From NCBI RefSeq assembly GCF_019890725.1, contig NZ_JAINZZ010000050.1, forward strand, positions 1-57,381: a stretch of 57,381 nucleotides of DNA, read 5' to 3'. Position 1 is the stretch's first letter. Each line of letters opens with the position of its first letter. The notes below the pieces were generated by a model that worked only from the letters and a program-made list of their open reading frames with translations, was not told the origin of the DNA and made no database searches. Below, in pieces: positions 1 to 9,100 of the stretch. The stretch is from Actinacidiphila acidipaludis (GTDB lineage Bacteria > Actinomycetota > Actinomycetes > Streptomycetales > Streptomycetaceae). A program made the position numbers and the translations under genes.

Positions 1-63
1 CAGGCCGGAGGTCGGGGGACCCCGCGCCCCTGAGGGGGCGCACCTCGGCGACGAGCCGAACCC

Positions 64-131
64 TGAGGGGCGCGAGGTCCCCCAGGCTTCGCCGGGGGGG
101 GGGGCGCCCAGCGCGGACAGCCACCGCCGGC
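64..131. repeat. Dispersed GC-rich intergenic element, copy 1
   Basis: The stretch containing GGTCCCCCAGGCTTCGCC and ending near an AGCGCG block closely matches 47975-48045 in this window. It includes an 11-base G run at 94-104. I recall similar 'CCCCCAGGCTTCGCC' sequences as common between genes in Streptomyces genomes. It has no coding signal. Nothing else is visible in positions 1-242 apart from the 3' flank of nucS. Confidence 0.55.
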
Positions 132-242
132 ATGTGGGCGGCGACGCACGAGGGGCAGCCCGGAGGCCGTACGGCGCACCCGGGGGCCGAAATCAGGCAC
201 ACCCGGCGGGAGCCGCCACGCGGAGGTGGGCCCCGAGAGGGG

Positions 243-905
243 TCAGAAGAGGCGGAGCTTGTCGTCCTCGATGCCGCGCAGCGCGTCGTAGTCCAGCGTG
301 ACGCAGTCGATGCCGCGGTCCGTCGCGAGCACCCGCGCCTGCGGCTTGATCTCCTGCGCGGCGAACACGCCCTTCACCGGGGTGAGATGCGGGTCGCGGT
401 TGAGGAGTTCGAGGTACCGGGTGAGCTGCTCCACCCCGTCGATCTCACCGCGCCGCTTGATCTCGATCGCCACCGTCGTCCCGGACGCGTCCCTGCACAG
501 GATGTCGACCGGCCCGATGGCCGTCGGGTACTCACGCCGGATGAGGGTCCAGCCCTCGCCCAGCACCTCCATGCGGTCGGCCAGCAGCTCCTGGAGGTGC
601 GCCTCGACGCCGTCCTTGATGAGCCCCGGGTCGACGCCCAGCTCGTGGGTGGAGTCGTGCAGTATCTCCTCGATGGAGATGATCAGCTGCTCGCCCGCCT
701 TGTTGGTGACCGTCCAGATGCCGTCCTCGGCCTCCTTGAGCGAGCACGGCGGCGACATCCAGTTGAGCGGCTTGTACGCGCGGTCGTCCGCGTGGACGGA
801 GAGGCTGCCGTCCGCCTTGATCAGCAGCAGCCGGGTGGCCGAGGGCAGATGGGCGGAGAGCCGGCCCGCGTAGTCGACGGAGCAGCGGGCGATCACGAGA
901 CGCAT
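243..905 (-). CDS. nucS: Mismatch-specific endonuclease NucS/EndoMS
   Basis: 220 aa, the usual length. It is the endonuclease that cuts both strands at mismatched bases and provides mismatch repair in actinobacteria that lack MutS/MutL. The N-terminal half, from MRLVIARCSVDYAGRL, is the DNA-binding/dimerisation domain. The C-terminal half is RecB-like, with the catalytic set GPVDILCRD followed by VAIEIKRRGE (D...E-x-K). The protein ends in LRLF, a short tail resembling the sliding-clamp-binding end known for this family. I chose the ATG at 905 because the family begins MRLVIARC; the longer frame back to 965 has no support. It stands alone, divergent from the next gene. Confidence 0.93.
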   Translation of the reverse strand: MRLVIARCSVDYAGRLSAHLPSATRLLLIKADGSLSVHADDRAYKPLNWMSPPCSLKEAEDGIWTVTNKAGEQLIISIEEILHDSTHELGVDPGLIKDGVEAHLQELLADRMEVLGEGWTLIRREYPTAIGPVDILCRDASGTTVAIEIKRRGEIDGVEQLTRYLELLNRDPHLTPVKGVFAAQEIKPQARVLATDRGIDCVTLDYDALRGIEDDKLRLF

Positions 906-1147
906 GGTGCGCAACGCTAGCAGGAACCGGCCTCCTCGCCGGACGTCGGGGCCCAATGCCGTCAAGTCCGGCCAACTCCGCCCGGGACAGGAAAATTGGC
1001 TGGTTGTGGGCGTCGCCGCCTGGTGCGGCCGCGCGCGGGACGCCTACGGTTGAAGCCCGGATCCGGCGTGCGTCCCCATGGCCGCCTCCTCCGGGGTCAT
1101 CCGTCGGTTCGACCCCGTCGCGCTCCGGGGTCACGAGAGGAGTACCC

Positions 1148-1540
1148 ATGTCGCTCGACGTCTCACCGGCCCTTCTCGAGCAGGCCGAGCGAGGCGAGGT
1201 CGACGAGCAGGAATTCGTCGACTGCGTCCGGACGTCCCTCCCGTACGCCTGGGAGATGATCAGCTCGCTGGTGGCGCAACTCAAGGTTGACGGGGGGGAA
1301 TTCGCCGACAACCAGGTTCCGCCGCCGAGCGAGAAGGAGCGCGGGCAGCTGCTCCGCGCACTCGCGAGCGACGCGATACGAGGTGCCCTGCAGCGGCACT
1401 TCGGGGTGCGGCTCGCCTTCCAGAACTGCCACCGTGTGGCGGTCTTCCCGCTGGACCCGGCAGTCGACGCCACCTACGGCCGCTTCACGTCCATCCGCTC
1501 CCAGCTCCTCAACCAGTCCCCTGAACTCCGGGACTGCTGA
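1148..1540 (+). CDS. Small conserved actinobacterial protein (SCO5389-like)
   Basis: 130 aa, from MSLDVSPALLEQAERGEVDEQEF to the C-terminal ELRDC. The ATG at 1148 has a good ribosome-binding site (GAGAGGAG about 6 bases upstream), so the longer frame from 956 is not needed. It is soluble and acidic with no signal peptide or membrane segment. It resembles the family named after S. coelicolor SCO5389, which usually lies beside nucS; its function is unknown. A role connected with NucS is only suggested by proximity, and the two are divergently transcribed. Confidence 0.82.
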   Translation: MSLDVSPALLEQAERGEVDEQEFVDCVRTSLPYAWEMISSLVAQLKVDGGEFADNQVPPPSEKERGQLLRALASDAIRGALQRHFGVRLAFQNCHRVAVFPLDPAVDATYGRFTSIRSQLLNQSPELRDC

Positions 1541-1610
1541 GCCGACTTGGGGCGACTGACGCCCCGGGCCTCCCGGCGTACTCCCGTGACGGACCGCGAC
1601 ACCCGCGCAT

Positions 1611-2639
1611 TCAGGCCAGTTCCGGGAGTACGTCACCCCCCAGTCGGGCGACGTTCGCCACCGTGGCGTCCAGGTCGCCCGAGCCCTCGGCGAGCAGCGC
1701 GAAGCGGGTGATGCCGGTGGCCTCCGCCGTCGCCGCGAGCCGGTCGGCGCACAGCCGCGGGGGCCCCACCGGGTGGAGCGCGCAAAGCAGTTCGGTGTAG
1801 GCCCGCGGGTCGCGCATCGCCCGCGGGTTGCCGTCGTGGGTGCGGTGCGCGGCGAGGCCCTGCTGCAGCCAGCCCGGCATGGACTTCAGCAGGGTCTCCA
1901 CCGCGTCCTGCCGGGTGTCGGCGACCTGCACCACCCCGGCTGAGACGTGTCCGGCGGCGGCGCGCTCCACGGTCTCCCGGGAGTGTCCGGCGGCGAGCGC
2001 CGTGTGCCGCCACAGCGTGACCATGCCGGCCTTGTCCTCGTCACCGCAGTGCATGCCCAGCATCATCGGCAGCGCGCGTTCCGCGGCCAGCCGGACCGTG
2101 CCGGGGGAGGTGCACGCCACCACCACGGGGGGCCCGCCGTCGTCGAGTTCGTCGGGCCGCGGGACCACCGGCACCTCGGGGAAGCGGTAGCGGGGGCCGT
2201 CCGCCCCCACCGCGGGTTCGCGCAGCCAGCGCAGCAGCAGGTCCAGCGACTCCGGGAAGCCGCCTTCGAACGCCTCGATCCCGGCGCCGAAGACCGTCAG
2301 GTCCACCCAGGGGCCGCCGCGGCCCACGCCGAGCGTGAAGCGGCCGCCCGAGGCCAGGTGCAGCAGCGCCGCCTGCTCGCCCAGCGCGACCGGGTGCGCG
2401 GTCGGCAGCACGCTCACCGCGGTGCCGACGCCGATCCGGGACGTCCGCCCGAGCAGCACCCCGGCGAGGGTGACGGCGGACGGGCACACCCCGTACGGCA
2501 CGAAGTGGTGCTCGGCCAGCCAGACCGCGTCCAGCCCGGCGGCCTCCGCGGCGTCGGCGCCGGATATCGCCCGGTTCAGTGCCTCGCCCTGGCCCTGTCC
2601 GGGGAACTGGGCCGCGAGGACGAAGGTTCCCACACGCAT
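1611..2639 (-). CDS. LLM-class flavin-dependent oxidoreductase
   Basis: 342 aa bacterial-luciferase-like TIM barrel. The N-terminus MRVGTFVLAAQFPGQG, the AEHHF motif near residue 43 and the LASGGRFTLGVGRG segment near residue 95 are typical of the luciferase-like monooxygenase superfamily, which uses reduced FMN or F420. The substrate cannot be read from sequence. The gene is on the minus strand, divergent from the Cys/His-rich protein at 2825. The 185-base region between them holds a 14-bp palindrome and a long hairpin, listed separately. Confidence 0.88.
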   Translation of the reverse strand: MRVGTFVLAAQFPGQGQGEALNRAISGADAAEAAGLDAVWLAEHHFVPYGVCPSAVTLAGVLLGRTSRIGVGTAVSVLPTAHPVALGEQAALLHLASGGRFTLGVGRGGPWVDLTVFGAGIEAFEGGFPESLDLLLRWLREPAVGADGPRYRFPEVPVVPRPDELDDGGPPVVVACTSPGTVRLAAERALPMMLGMHCGDEDKAGMVTLWRHTALAAGHSRETVERAAAGHVSAGVVQVADTRQDAVETLLKSMPGWLQQGLAAHRTHDGNPRAMRDPRAYTELLCALHPVGPPRLCADRLAATAEATGITRFALLAEGSGDLDATVANVARLGGDVLPELA

Positions 2640-2668
2640 CGCTCACTCCCTCCTGCCCGGTCTAACGG

Positions 2669-2682
2669 TTGGCACGTGCCAA
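2669..2682. promoter_or_regulatory. 14-bp perfect palindrome, candidate operator
   Basis: TTGGCACGTGCCAA is a perfect palindrome centred on ACGT. It lies 30 bp upstream of the LLM oxidoreductase start and 143 bp upstream of the divergent gene. Its position and symmetry fit a dimeric repressor site. No regulator gene is adjacent. Confidence 0.45.
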
Positions 2683-2727
2683 AGGCACGGCTTGCACCGA
2701 CGTTTTCATGATTGTCGGCAGATGTCC

Positions 2728-2769
2728 GGCTCTGCTCCGCCGTACGTCGTGGTTCGGCGGAGCAGAGCC
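2728..2769. other. Long hairpin in the divergent leader region
   Basis: Perfect 14-bp arms, GGCTCTGCTCCGCC (2728-2741) and GGCGGAGCAGAGCC (2756-2769), enclose a 14-base loop. The structure ends 55 bases before the start of the gene at 2825 and may lie in its 5' leader or in its promoter. No T-tract follows. Confidence 0.6.
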
Positions 2770-2824
2770 CGGCGCGTAGTCTTGAGGGGCACTCCCCGTA
2801 GTCCGAACAGCCCGTGAGGTGACC

Positions 2825-3145
2825 GTGTCGCCGCGACGCAACCGCCCGAACAAGCCGGCCGGCGCCCGGGACGACGACGAGCGCGAGGCGGGCGGCGGCT
2901 ACCAGGCCACCCAGCCGTGGCAGGGCGAGGAGTGGATCGTGCGCCAGGTCGCCGGCGCCGCGGGCGCCAAGCACTACCGCTGCCCGGGCTGCGACCAGGA
3001 GATCCCGCCCGGCGTCGGCCATGTCGTGGCCTGGCGCGAGCACGGGGGAGTGGACGACCGGCGGCACTGGCACCGCGCCTGCTGGAACGCGCGGGACCGC
3101 CGCACCAGCAAGGTGCAGCGGTCCCGGAACGCGCCGCGCTACTGA
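2825..3145 (+). CDS. Small Cys/His-rich conserved protein (often labelled ATP/GTP-binding)
   Basis: 106 aa. The N-terminal third is basic and low in complexity. The C-terminal half has CPGCDQEI followed by HVVAW, then RRHWHRACW, a CxxC...H...HxxxC arrangement that looks like a structural zinc site. Actinobacterial relatives are usually called 'ATP/GTP-binding protein', but no P-loop is visible. I prefer the GTG at 2825 over 2819 because GAGG lies 5 bases upstream of it. Convergent with the ABC permease. Function unknown; nucleic-acid binding is a guess from the zinc-site-like pattern and the basic ends. Confidence 0.8.
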   Translation: MSPRRNRPNKPAGARDDDEREAGGGYQATQPWQGEEWIVRQVAGAAGAKHYRCPGCDQEIPPGVGHVVAWREHGGVDDRRHWHRACWNARDRRTSKVQRSRNAPRY

Positions 3146-3181
3146 CCGCGGCAGCCCGTCACGCGGGCGTCGTCCGCGTGC

Positions 3182-3955
3182 TCACGCGTCGCGCTTCTTG
3201 AGCACCAGGTAGCCGCCGAGGAGTGACGCCGCGACCCACAGCGCCATGATGAGGATGCCGCCCCACGGTCCGTACGAGGTGTGGTTGTCCGGGGTCTGCA
3301 CGACCTGGATGATCTTCTGCCCGGCCCGGTCCGGGAAGTACCGCGCGACGTCCTTCGCCTTGGGCACCACCGACAGGATCGGGGTGACCAGGAAGAAGAA
3401 CGGCATCAGGATCGACATGCCGAGCATCGGGCTGCGCAGCATCCCCGCGACGCCGACGCAGAACAGCACCAGCAGCGTCATGTAGAGGCCGGCGCCGAAC
3501 ACCGCGCGCAGGACGCCCGGGTCGCCGATCGACGTCCGGTGCGAGCCGAGCAGCACCTGGCCGACGAAGAAGGACAGGAAGCTGGTGACCATCGACACGA
3601 CGAAGGCCAGGCCTCCGGCGACCGCGATCTTCGCGCCGTAGAAGGAGCCGCGCTGCGGCACCGCGGCCAGCGAGGTGCGGATCATCCCGGTGCTGTACTC
3701 GCTGGAGATGATCAGCACGCCGAAGACGATGAGGGCCAGTTGGCCGAGCACGATCGCGCTGAAGGACGCCGCCGTGGCGTCGAACGTCGCCTGGTCCAGC
3801 GGCGACCGGTCGTTCCATGTCCCGTTGATGACCGCGCAGATCACCGCGCCCAGTCCGACGGTCACGATCAGCGCCAGGGCCAGCGTCCACACCGTGGACC
3901 GGACCGAGCGGATCTTCGTCCACTCCGACTGCAGGACGGCCGAGGGGTTCGCCAT
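3182..3955 (-). CDS. ABC transporter permease (ABC-2 type)
   Basis: 257 aa integral membrane protein with about six hydrophobic segments, the first starting near residue 22 (TVWTLALALIVTVGLGAVI). The SEWTKIRSVRSTVW start is typical of ABC-2 permeases of actinobacterial exporters, which carry an 'E(W)xKlrs' cytoplasmic entry. It ends GGYLVLKKRDA. It starts one base after the stop of the ATPase gene, with GGAAGGGG as ribosome-binding site inside the ATPase 3' end, so the two are cotranscribed and probably coupled. The substrate is unknown. Confidence 0.9.
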   Translation of the reverse strand: MANPSAVLQSEWTKIRSVRSTVWTLALALIVTVGLGAVICAVINGTWNDRSPLDQATFDATAASFSAIVLGQLALIVFGVLIISSEYSTGMIRTSLAAVPQRGSFYGAKIAVAGGLAFVVSMVTSFLSFFVGQVLLGSHRTSIGDPGVLRAVFGAGLYMTLLVLFCVGVAGMLRSPMLGMSILMPFFFLVTPILSVVPKAKDVARYFPDRAGQKIIQVVQTPDNHTSYGPWGGILIMALWVAASLLGGYLVLKKRDA

Positions 3956-3956
3956 G

Positions 3957-4997
3957 TCAGCGCCCCTTCCGGGAGCCGGGGTTGCGCCACTGCGCGCCCC
4001 ACTCCGGTGCCGGCGCCTGCTCCTGGCCCGGAGCCTGCCCCGCGGGCACGTCCTGCGGCAGCGCCCCCGTGCCCGCGGGGCCGAACCCCGTCGGGCCGCC
4101 GGCGTGGTACTCCACGGCCTCCGCGGTCAACCGCATGAATGCTTCCTCCAACGATGCCCGCTGCGGGCTCAGTTCGTGCAGCACCACCTGGTGCTGTGCG
4201 GCCAGCGTGCCGAGTTCGGCCGCGTCCCCGTCCTGGATCTCGAACGACCCGTCGGCCGTGGACACCACGGTGTGGCCCGCCGCCGTCAGGATGTCCTGCA
4301 GCCGCTCGGGCTGCGGGGTGCGCAGCCGCACGTAGGAGCGGGAGTTCTGCTGGATGAAGTCGGCCATCGAGGTGTCGGCGAGCAGCCGGCCCCGGCCGAT
4401 GACGATGAGGTGCTCGGCGGTGAGTGCCATCTCGCTCATCAGGTGGCTGGAGACGAAGACCGTCCGGCCCTGCGCCGCCAGGCCCTTCATCAGGTTCCGG
4501 ATCCAGTGGATGCCCTCGGGGTCGAGTCCGTTGACCGGCTCGTCGAACATCAGGATCTCGGGGTCGCCGAGCAGCGCGGCCGCGATGCCCAGCCGCTGGC
4601 CCATGCCGAGCGAGAAGCCCTTGGAGCGCTTTTTGGCCACGGCCGTCAGGCCCACCGTCTCCAGCACCTCGTCGACCCGGTGCCGGGGGATCCGGTTGGA
4701 CTGCGCGAGGCACAGCAGGTGGTTGTAGGCGGTCCGCCCGCCGTGCACGTCCTTGGCGTCGAGCAGCGCCCCGATGTACTTCAGCGGCTCGCTGAGCTGT
4801 GCGTAGCGCCGGCCGTCGATCCGGACGTCGCCGCTGCTGGGCGCGTCCAGGCCGAGGACCATGCGCATGGTGGTCGACTTGCCCGCGCCGTTCGGCCCGA
4901 GGAAGCCCGTCACCACGCCGGGGCGCACGGTGAACGTCAGATGGTCGACGGCGGTCTTGTCCCCGTACCGCTTGGTGAGCCCCTGCAACTCAATCAT
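3957..4997 (-). CDS. ABC transporter ATP-binding protein
   Basis: 346 aa. Walker A GPNGAGKST is at residues 34-42, followed by a variant signature SLGMGQRLGIAA (GMGQ instead of SGGQ), Walker B ILMFDEPVNGLDPEG and the switch His in SSHLMSEM. The C-terminal 110 residues beyond the ATPase core are poorly conserved and proline/glycine-rich (DVPAGQAPGQEQAPAP). The GMGQR signature is common in DrrA/BcrA-type exporter ATPases. I chose the ATG at 4997 (MIELQGLTKRYG); an in-frame TTG at 5018 is possible but has no ribosome-binding site. A hairpin terminator separates it from filP upstream. Confidence 0.92.
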   Translation of the reverse strand: MIELQGLTKRYGDKTAVDHLTFTVRPGVVTGFLGPNGAGKSTTMRMVLGLDAPSSGDVRIDGRRYAQLSEPLKYIGALLDAKDVHGGRTAYNHLLCLAQSNRIPRHRVDEVLETVGLTAVAKKRSKGFSLGMGQRLGIAAALLGDPEILMFDEPVNGLDPEGIHWIRNLMKGLAAQGRTVFVSSHLMSEMALTAEHLIVIGRGRLLADTSMADFIQQNSRSYVRLRTPQPERLQDILTAAGHTVVSTADGSFEIQDGDAAELGTLAAQHQVVLHELSPQRASLEEAFMRLTAEAVEYHAGGPTGFGPAGTGALPQDVPAGQAPGQEQAPAPEWGAQWRNPGSRKGR

Positions 4998-5020
4998 GGG
5001 GGCGAGGCTAGCAAGCAAGA

Positions 5021-5054
5021 CGGAACCCCCGCCCGAGGAGGGACGGGGGTTCCG
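5021..5054. terminator. Hairpin terminator between filP and the ABC operon
   Basis: Perfect 11-bp arms, CGGAACCCCCG (5021-5031) and CGGGGGTTCCG (5044-5054), with a 12-base loop. It lies just past the filP stop codon (minus strand) and 24 bases before the ABC ATPase start, as expected for filP termination. Confidence 0.75.
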
Positions 5055-5095
5055 GCGAAAGGAAGGTGAAGAACCGCGCCGGGGCGCGGCCGGCC

Positions 5096-6034
5096 TCAGC
5101 GGGACTGCTGGGCGGGGACGCTGCGCGACAGCGGCTCCTCGTCGGCGGGGGCGCCGGCGGCGGCGACGGCGGCACCGGTCAGCGTGGCCAGCATCTCGCG
5201 GACGTTGGTCAGCTGCGCGTTGATGCTGTCGCGGCGGTTGGTGAGCGCCGCCAGCTCGCGCTCGGACTCGCTGCGGATCCGGTCGGCCTTGGCGTTCGCG
5301 TCCGCGACGATGTCCTCGGACTGACGCTGCGCGGTCTCCACCGTCTGGCGGGCGCGGCGCTCGGCGTCGGTGCGCAGCTTCTCGGCCTCCAGGCGGAGCT
5401 GCTCGGCGCGGTGCTCGATCTCCGCCAGCCGCTTCTCGGCCTTGGCCTGGCGCGACGCCAGGTCGCGCTCGGACTGCTCACGCCGCTTGGCCAGGTTGGT
5501 CTCGAAGTCCGCGGCGGCCTGGGCGGCCTTGGCGCGGGTCTCCTCGAACAGCGCGTCGGCCTCCTCGCGCTTGGCGGCCGCGTCCTTCTGCGCGTCGGCA
5601 CGGAGCTGAGTGGCGTCCCCCTGCGCCTTCTCGACGATCCGCGCACCCTCGTCCTCGGCCTTGGCCTTGCGGTCCGAGGCGTAGGTCTCCGCGTCGCTGC
5701 GCACCTGGGAGGCGGCCGACTCGGCCAGCTCGCGGTGCTGCTCCGCGGCTCGGCGGGCCTCCTCGCGCAGATCCTTCGCCTCCTCCTCGGCGAGGCGGAG
5801 GATCTTCTCCACGCGGGCGCCGAGGCCGGCGTAGGACGGCTCCGAGTCGTTCACCTGAGCCTGGGCGTTCTGGGTTTCGAGGTGCAGTTCCTCGATGCGC
5901 TTCTCCAGCGCGGTGATCCGGGTCAACGCGCTGTCACGGTCGGCGACGAGCTTGGTGATGCGGTCGTCCACCTGTCCGCGGTCGTATCCGCGCCGCACGA
6001 GCTCGAAGCCGAAGGGGGAGGAAGTGTCGCTCAT
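5096..6034 (-). CDS. filP: Coiled-coil intermediate-filament-like protein FilP
   Basis: 312 aa, close to the S. coelicolor FilP length. The N-terminus SPFGFELVRRGYDRGQVDDRITKLV is a short DivIVA-like head. Residues about 30-290 are almost pure coiled coil, rich in A, E, R and K heptads (EEAKDLREEARRAAEQ). The C-terminal tail is short and flexible (EEPLSRSVPAQQSR). FilP forms a cytoskeletal network below the hyphal tip and gives rigidity during tip extension; it works with DivIVA and Scy. ATG at 6034 has AGGA 6 bases upstream. It lies 102 bases downstream of scy on the same strand. Many databases mislabel such proteins 'cellulose-binding'. Confidence 0.93.
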   Translation of the reverse strand: MSDTSSPFGFELVRRGYDRGQVDDRITKLVADRDSALTRITALEKRIEELHLETQNAQAQVNDSEPSYAGLGARVEKILRLAEEEAKDLREEARRAAEQHRELAESAASQVRSDAETYASDRKAKAEDEGARIVEKAQGDATQLRADAQKDAAAKREEADALFEETRAKAAQAAADFETNLAKRREQSERDLASRQAKAEKRLAEIEHRAEQLRLEAEKLRTDAERRARQTVETAQRQSEDIVADANAKADRIRSESERELAALTNRRDSINAQLTNVREMLATLTGAAVAAAGAPADEEPLSRSVPAQQSR

Positions 6035-6136
6035 GGGGTTCCTGTCGATTCAGACCGGTGAGGTGATAGAGGGAATCCTATGGGGCCTGGCGGCGTGTCA
6101 CCGAGCCATTACGGTTTCGGTATGGAGAATGTCCGC

Positions 6137-9100
6137 TCAATCGAGTGGAGCATCCTCGTTACGCTTGCCACCCGTTCGGGCGGCTCCCGCGGCCGCTCCG
6201 GCAGCGACGGTACTCTTCCCCCCGCCACCGCCGCCGGGCGCCTCGAACGACTCCAGTGCCTCGAGCACGTCCTGGACGCGGGAGATCTCCGCGTTGATGT
6301 CCTCACGGCGGCGCATCAGCGTCTCCAACTCGCGTTTGCCCTGGGTGACGATGCGCTCGGCCTCGGCGCGCGCCTCCGCCTTGACGCGCTCCGCCTCGCG
6401 CTCGGCCTCGCTCTTCTTCAGCTCGGCCTCCTTGAGCAGGCCCTCGGCCTTCTTCACGGCGGCGATCCTGACCTTACTCGCCTCGGACGTGGCCGTGGTC
6501 TTGATCTCCTCGGCCTTCGCCTCCGCCTCGGCGAGCTGTTCGGTGGCCGCGGCCACCAGCTTGTCCACCCGCTCGCCGACGGACTTCATCGCCTCCGCGG
6601 CCTCCTTGCGGGCCCGCTCGTGCAGTTCCTCGACCTCCGACTCGACGCGCCGGCGCAGGTCGTCGGTCCGCTCCCGGGTCGCCGTCGCGTCGGCGCGGGC
6701 CTCGGCGAGCATGGTGTCGGCGTCGTTGCGGGACCGCTCGACGTAGCGATTGCCCTCCGTGGTGGCCTCGGTGACGATCCGTTCGGCCTCGGCGCGGGCC
6801 GCGCCGACCATCGTGTCGGCCTGCTCCTCGGCGGCCGCGCCGGTCTTCACCGCCTCCGCCTGCGCCTTGGCGATGAGCTCGTCGGCCTGCTCCGCGGCCT
6901 CGCTGCGGCGCTTGTTCGCCGCCTCGCGGGCCTCGTCCAGGATGCGCTGCGAGTCGGTGCGGGTCTGCTCGGCGTCGCGCTCGGCGGAGTCCAGCGCCTC
7001 CCTGGCCATCGCGCCCAGCCGCTCCGCCTCCTCGCGGGCCTTGGACACCAGCAGGTCGGCCTGCGACGCCGCGTCGGTGCGCATCCGGTTGGCGTCCTCG
7101 CGGGCCTCCCCGCGCAGCCGGTCGGACTCCTCGATCGCCTCGCTGACCGTGCGGTCGGCGAGCTGCCGCGCCGCCTCGGCCTCCTCCTGCGCCTCCCGGC
7201 GCATGCGCGAGGCGTCCTCGGCGGCCCGCTCCCGCTCGGCGTTGGCGTCGGCGTGCAGCCGGTCGGCCTCGCCCTGGGCGTCGCCGCGCAACTGCTGCGC
7301 CGCGTGCTCGGCGGCCGCGCGCAGCCCGGTGATCTCCTCCTCGGCCTCCTGGTGCAGGGTCCCGACGGAGTCCCGCACCTGCTGCGCGGTGGTCTCGGCG
7401 GCGCCCACCAGCTCGCCGGACCGCTGCTCGGCCTCGGCGACCAGCCGGTCGGCCTCGGCCGCCGCGTCCTCCACCCGCTTGCGGGCGGTGGCCAGCAGCT
7501 CCTCGCTCTCCCGGTGGGCCTGCGCCCGCTCCTGCCCGGCCTCGGCCCGGGCCGCCTCCAGCAGCTCCTCGGCCTCGCGCCGGCGGCGGGCCGCCTCGTC
7601 CTGCGCGGCGCCCAGCGCCTCCGCGGCCTCCAGGCCGGTGCGCTCGGCGGCGGCCGCGGCCTCGGCCCGCAGCCGGTCCGCGGTCTCCTGGGCCTCGGTC
7701 CTGCGCTGCTCGGCCTCGGCGGTCGCCTCGGCCTGCAGCCGCACCGCGACGGCCTCGCCCTCGGCGCGGGACTGCGCGGCGTCGGCGGCCGCCTCGTCCC
7801 GCAGCCGCATGGCCTCCGCCTCGGCCTGCTCCTGCAGGGTCCGGACGCGCTCGGCGGTCTCCTGACGCAGCCGCTCGGCCTCCTCCGCGGCCTCGCCGCG
7901 GATCCGGTCCGCCTCGGCGTTGGCCTCGCGCAGCCCCTGCTCGGCGGAGGTCAGCCGGGCCTCGGCCTCCTCGCGCAGCCGGGCCAGGTCGGCCTCGGCC
8001 TCCTCGCGCATGCGGTGGACGATGGTCTCGCCCTCGGCGCGCTGCTCGGCGGCGGCCCGCTCGGCCTCCTCGCGCAGCGCGGCGCCCTGGCGCTCGGCCT
8101 CGGCCCGCAGCTCCTCGGCCTCCGCACGGGCCGTGCGCAGCGCCTCCTCGGCCTTGACCTGCAGCGCCGACGCCCGCTCCAGGGACTCCGCGCGCAGCCG
8201 CTCGGCCTCGGCGGTCGCGTTCTGCCGGGCCTCCTCGCCGTCGGCCTTCGCCCGGGCCAGCAGCTCCTCGGCCTTGTTCGCGGCCTCCTCGATCTGCTGG
8301 ACGGCCTCGCGGCGGGCCTCGCCGCGGATCCGCTCGCCCTCGGCGACCGCGTCGGCCCGAAGCTGCTCGGCCTCGCCGCGCAGCCGGCGCGCCTCCTCCT
8401 GCAGCTCGACGGTCCTGGCCCGGTACTCCTTGGTGTCGTCCTGGGCCGCGCCGCGCAGCTCCTGCGCGGACTCCTCGGCCTCCGCGCGCAGCCGGTCGGC
8501 CTCCGTGTCCGCCTCGCGGCGGATCCGCTCGGCCTCGTCGGCCGCGGCCTTGGTGGTCGACTGCGCGTCCTGCGACGCCTTGGTGAGGATCTCCTCGGCC
8601 GACCGGGCGGCCTGCGCGAGCTGCGCGGCCGCGTCCTCGGTGGCCTGGGCGCGCGCGGTCTCCTGGGCCTCGCTGCGGATCCGCTCGGCGTCCGCCTTGG
8701 CGTCGGAGACGACCTGCTCGGCCTCGGCCTTGGCGGTCTCCGCCTCCTTGGTGGCCTCGGCGACCATGCGGGCGATCTCGGCGCGGGCGGTCCTGGTGCG
8801 CTGCTCGTTCTCGGTCTCGGTGGCCGCCAGCCGCTTGGCGGCGGCCGCCGCGGCCTCCTCGCGCAGCCGGTCCGCCTCGGCCCGCGCGGTGCGCAGCGCC
8901 TCGTCGGCCTCGCGCAGCCGCTCCTCGGCCTGGCGGGAGAGCTCGGCGGCCCTGGTGCGGGCCTCGTCGGACTCGCTGCGGGTGGAGGTGCGCAGCGCCT
9001 CCGCCTCGGTGGTGGCCTCGGTGGCCTGCGTGGAGGCGGCGGTCAGCAGCCGCTCGGCGTCGGTCCTGGCCCGGCGCAGCAGCTGCTCGGCCTCGGCGCG

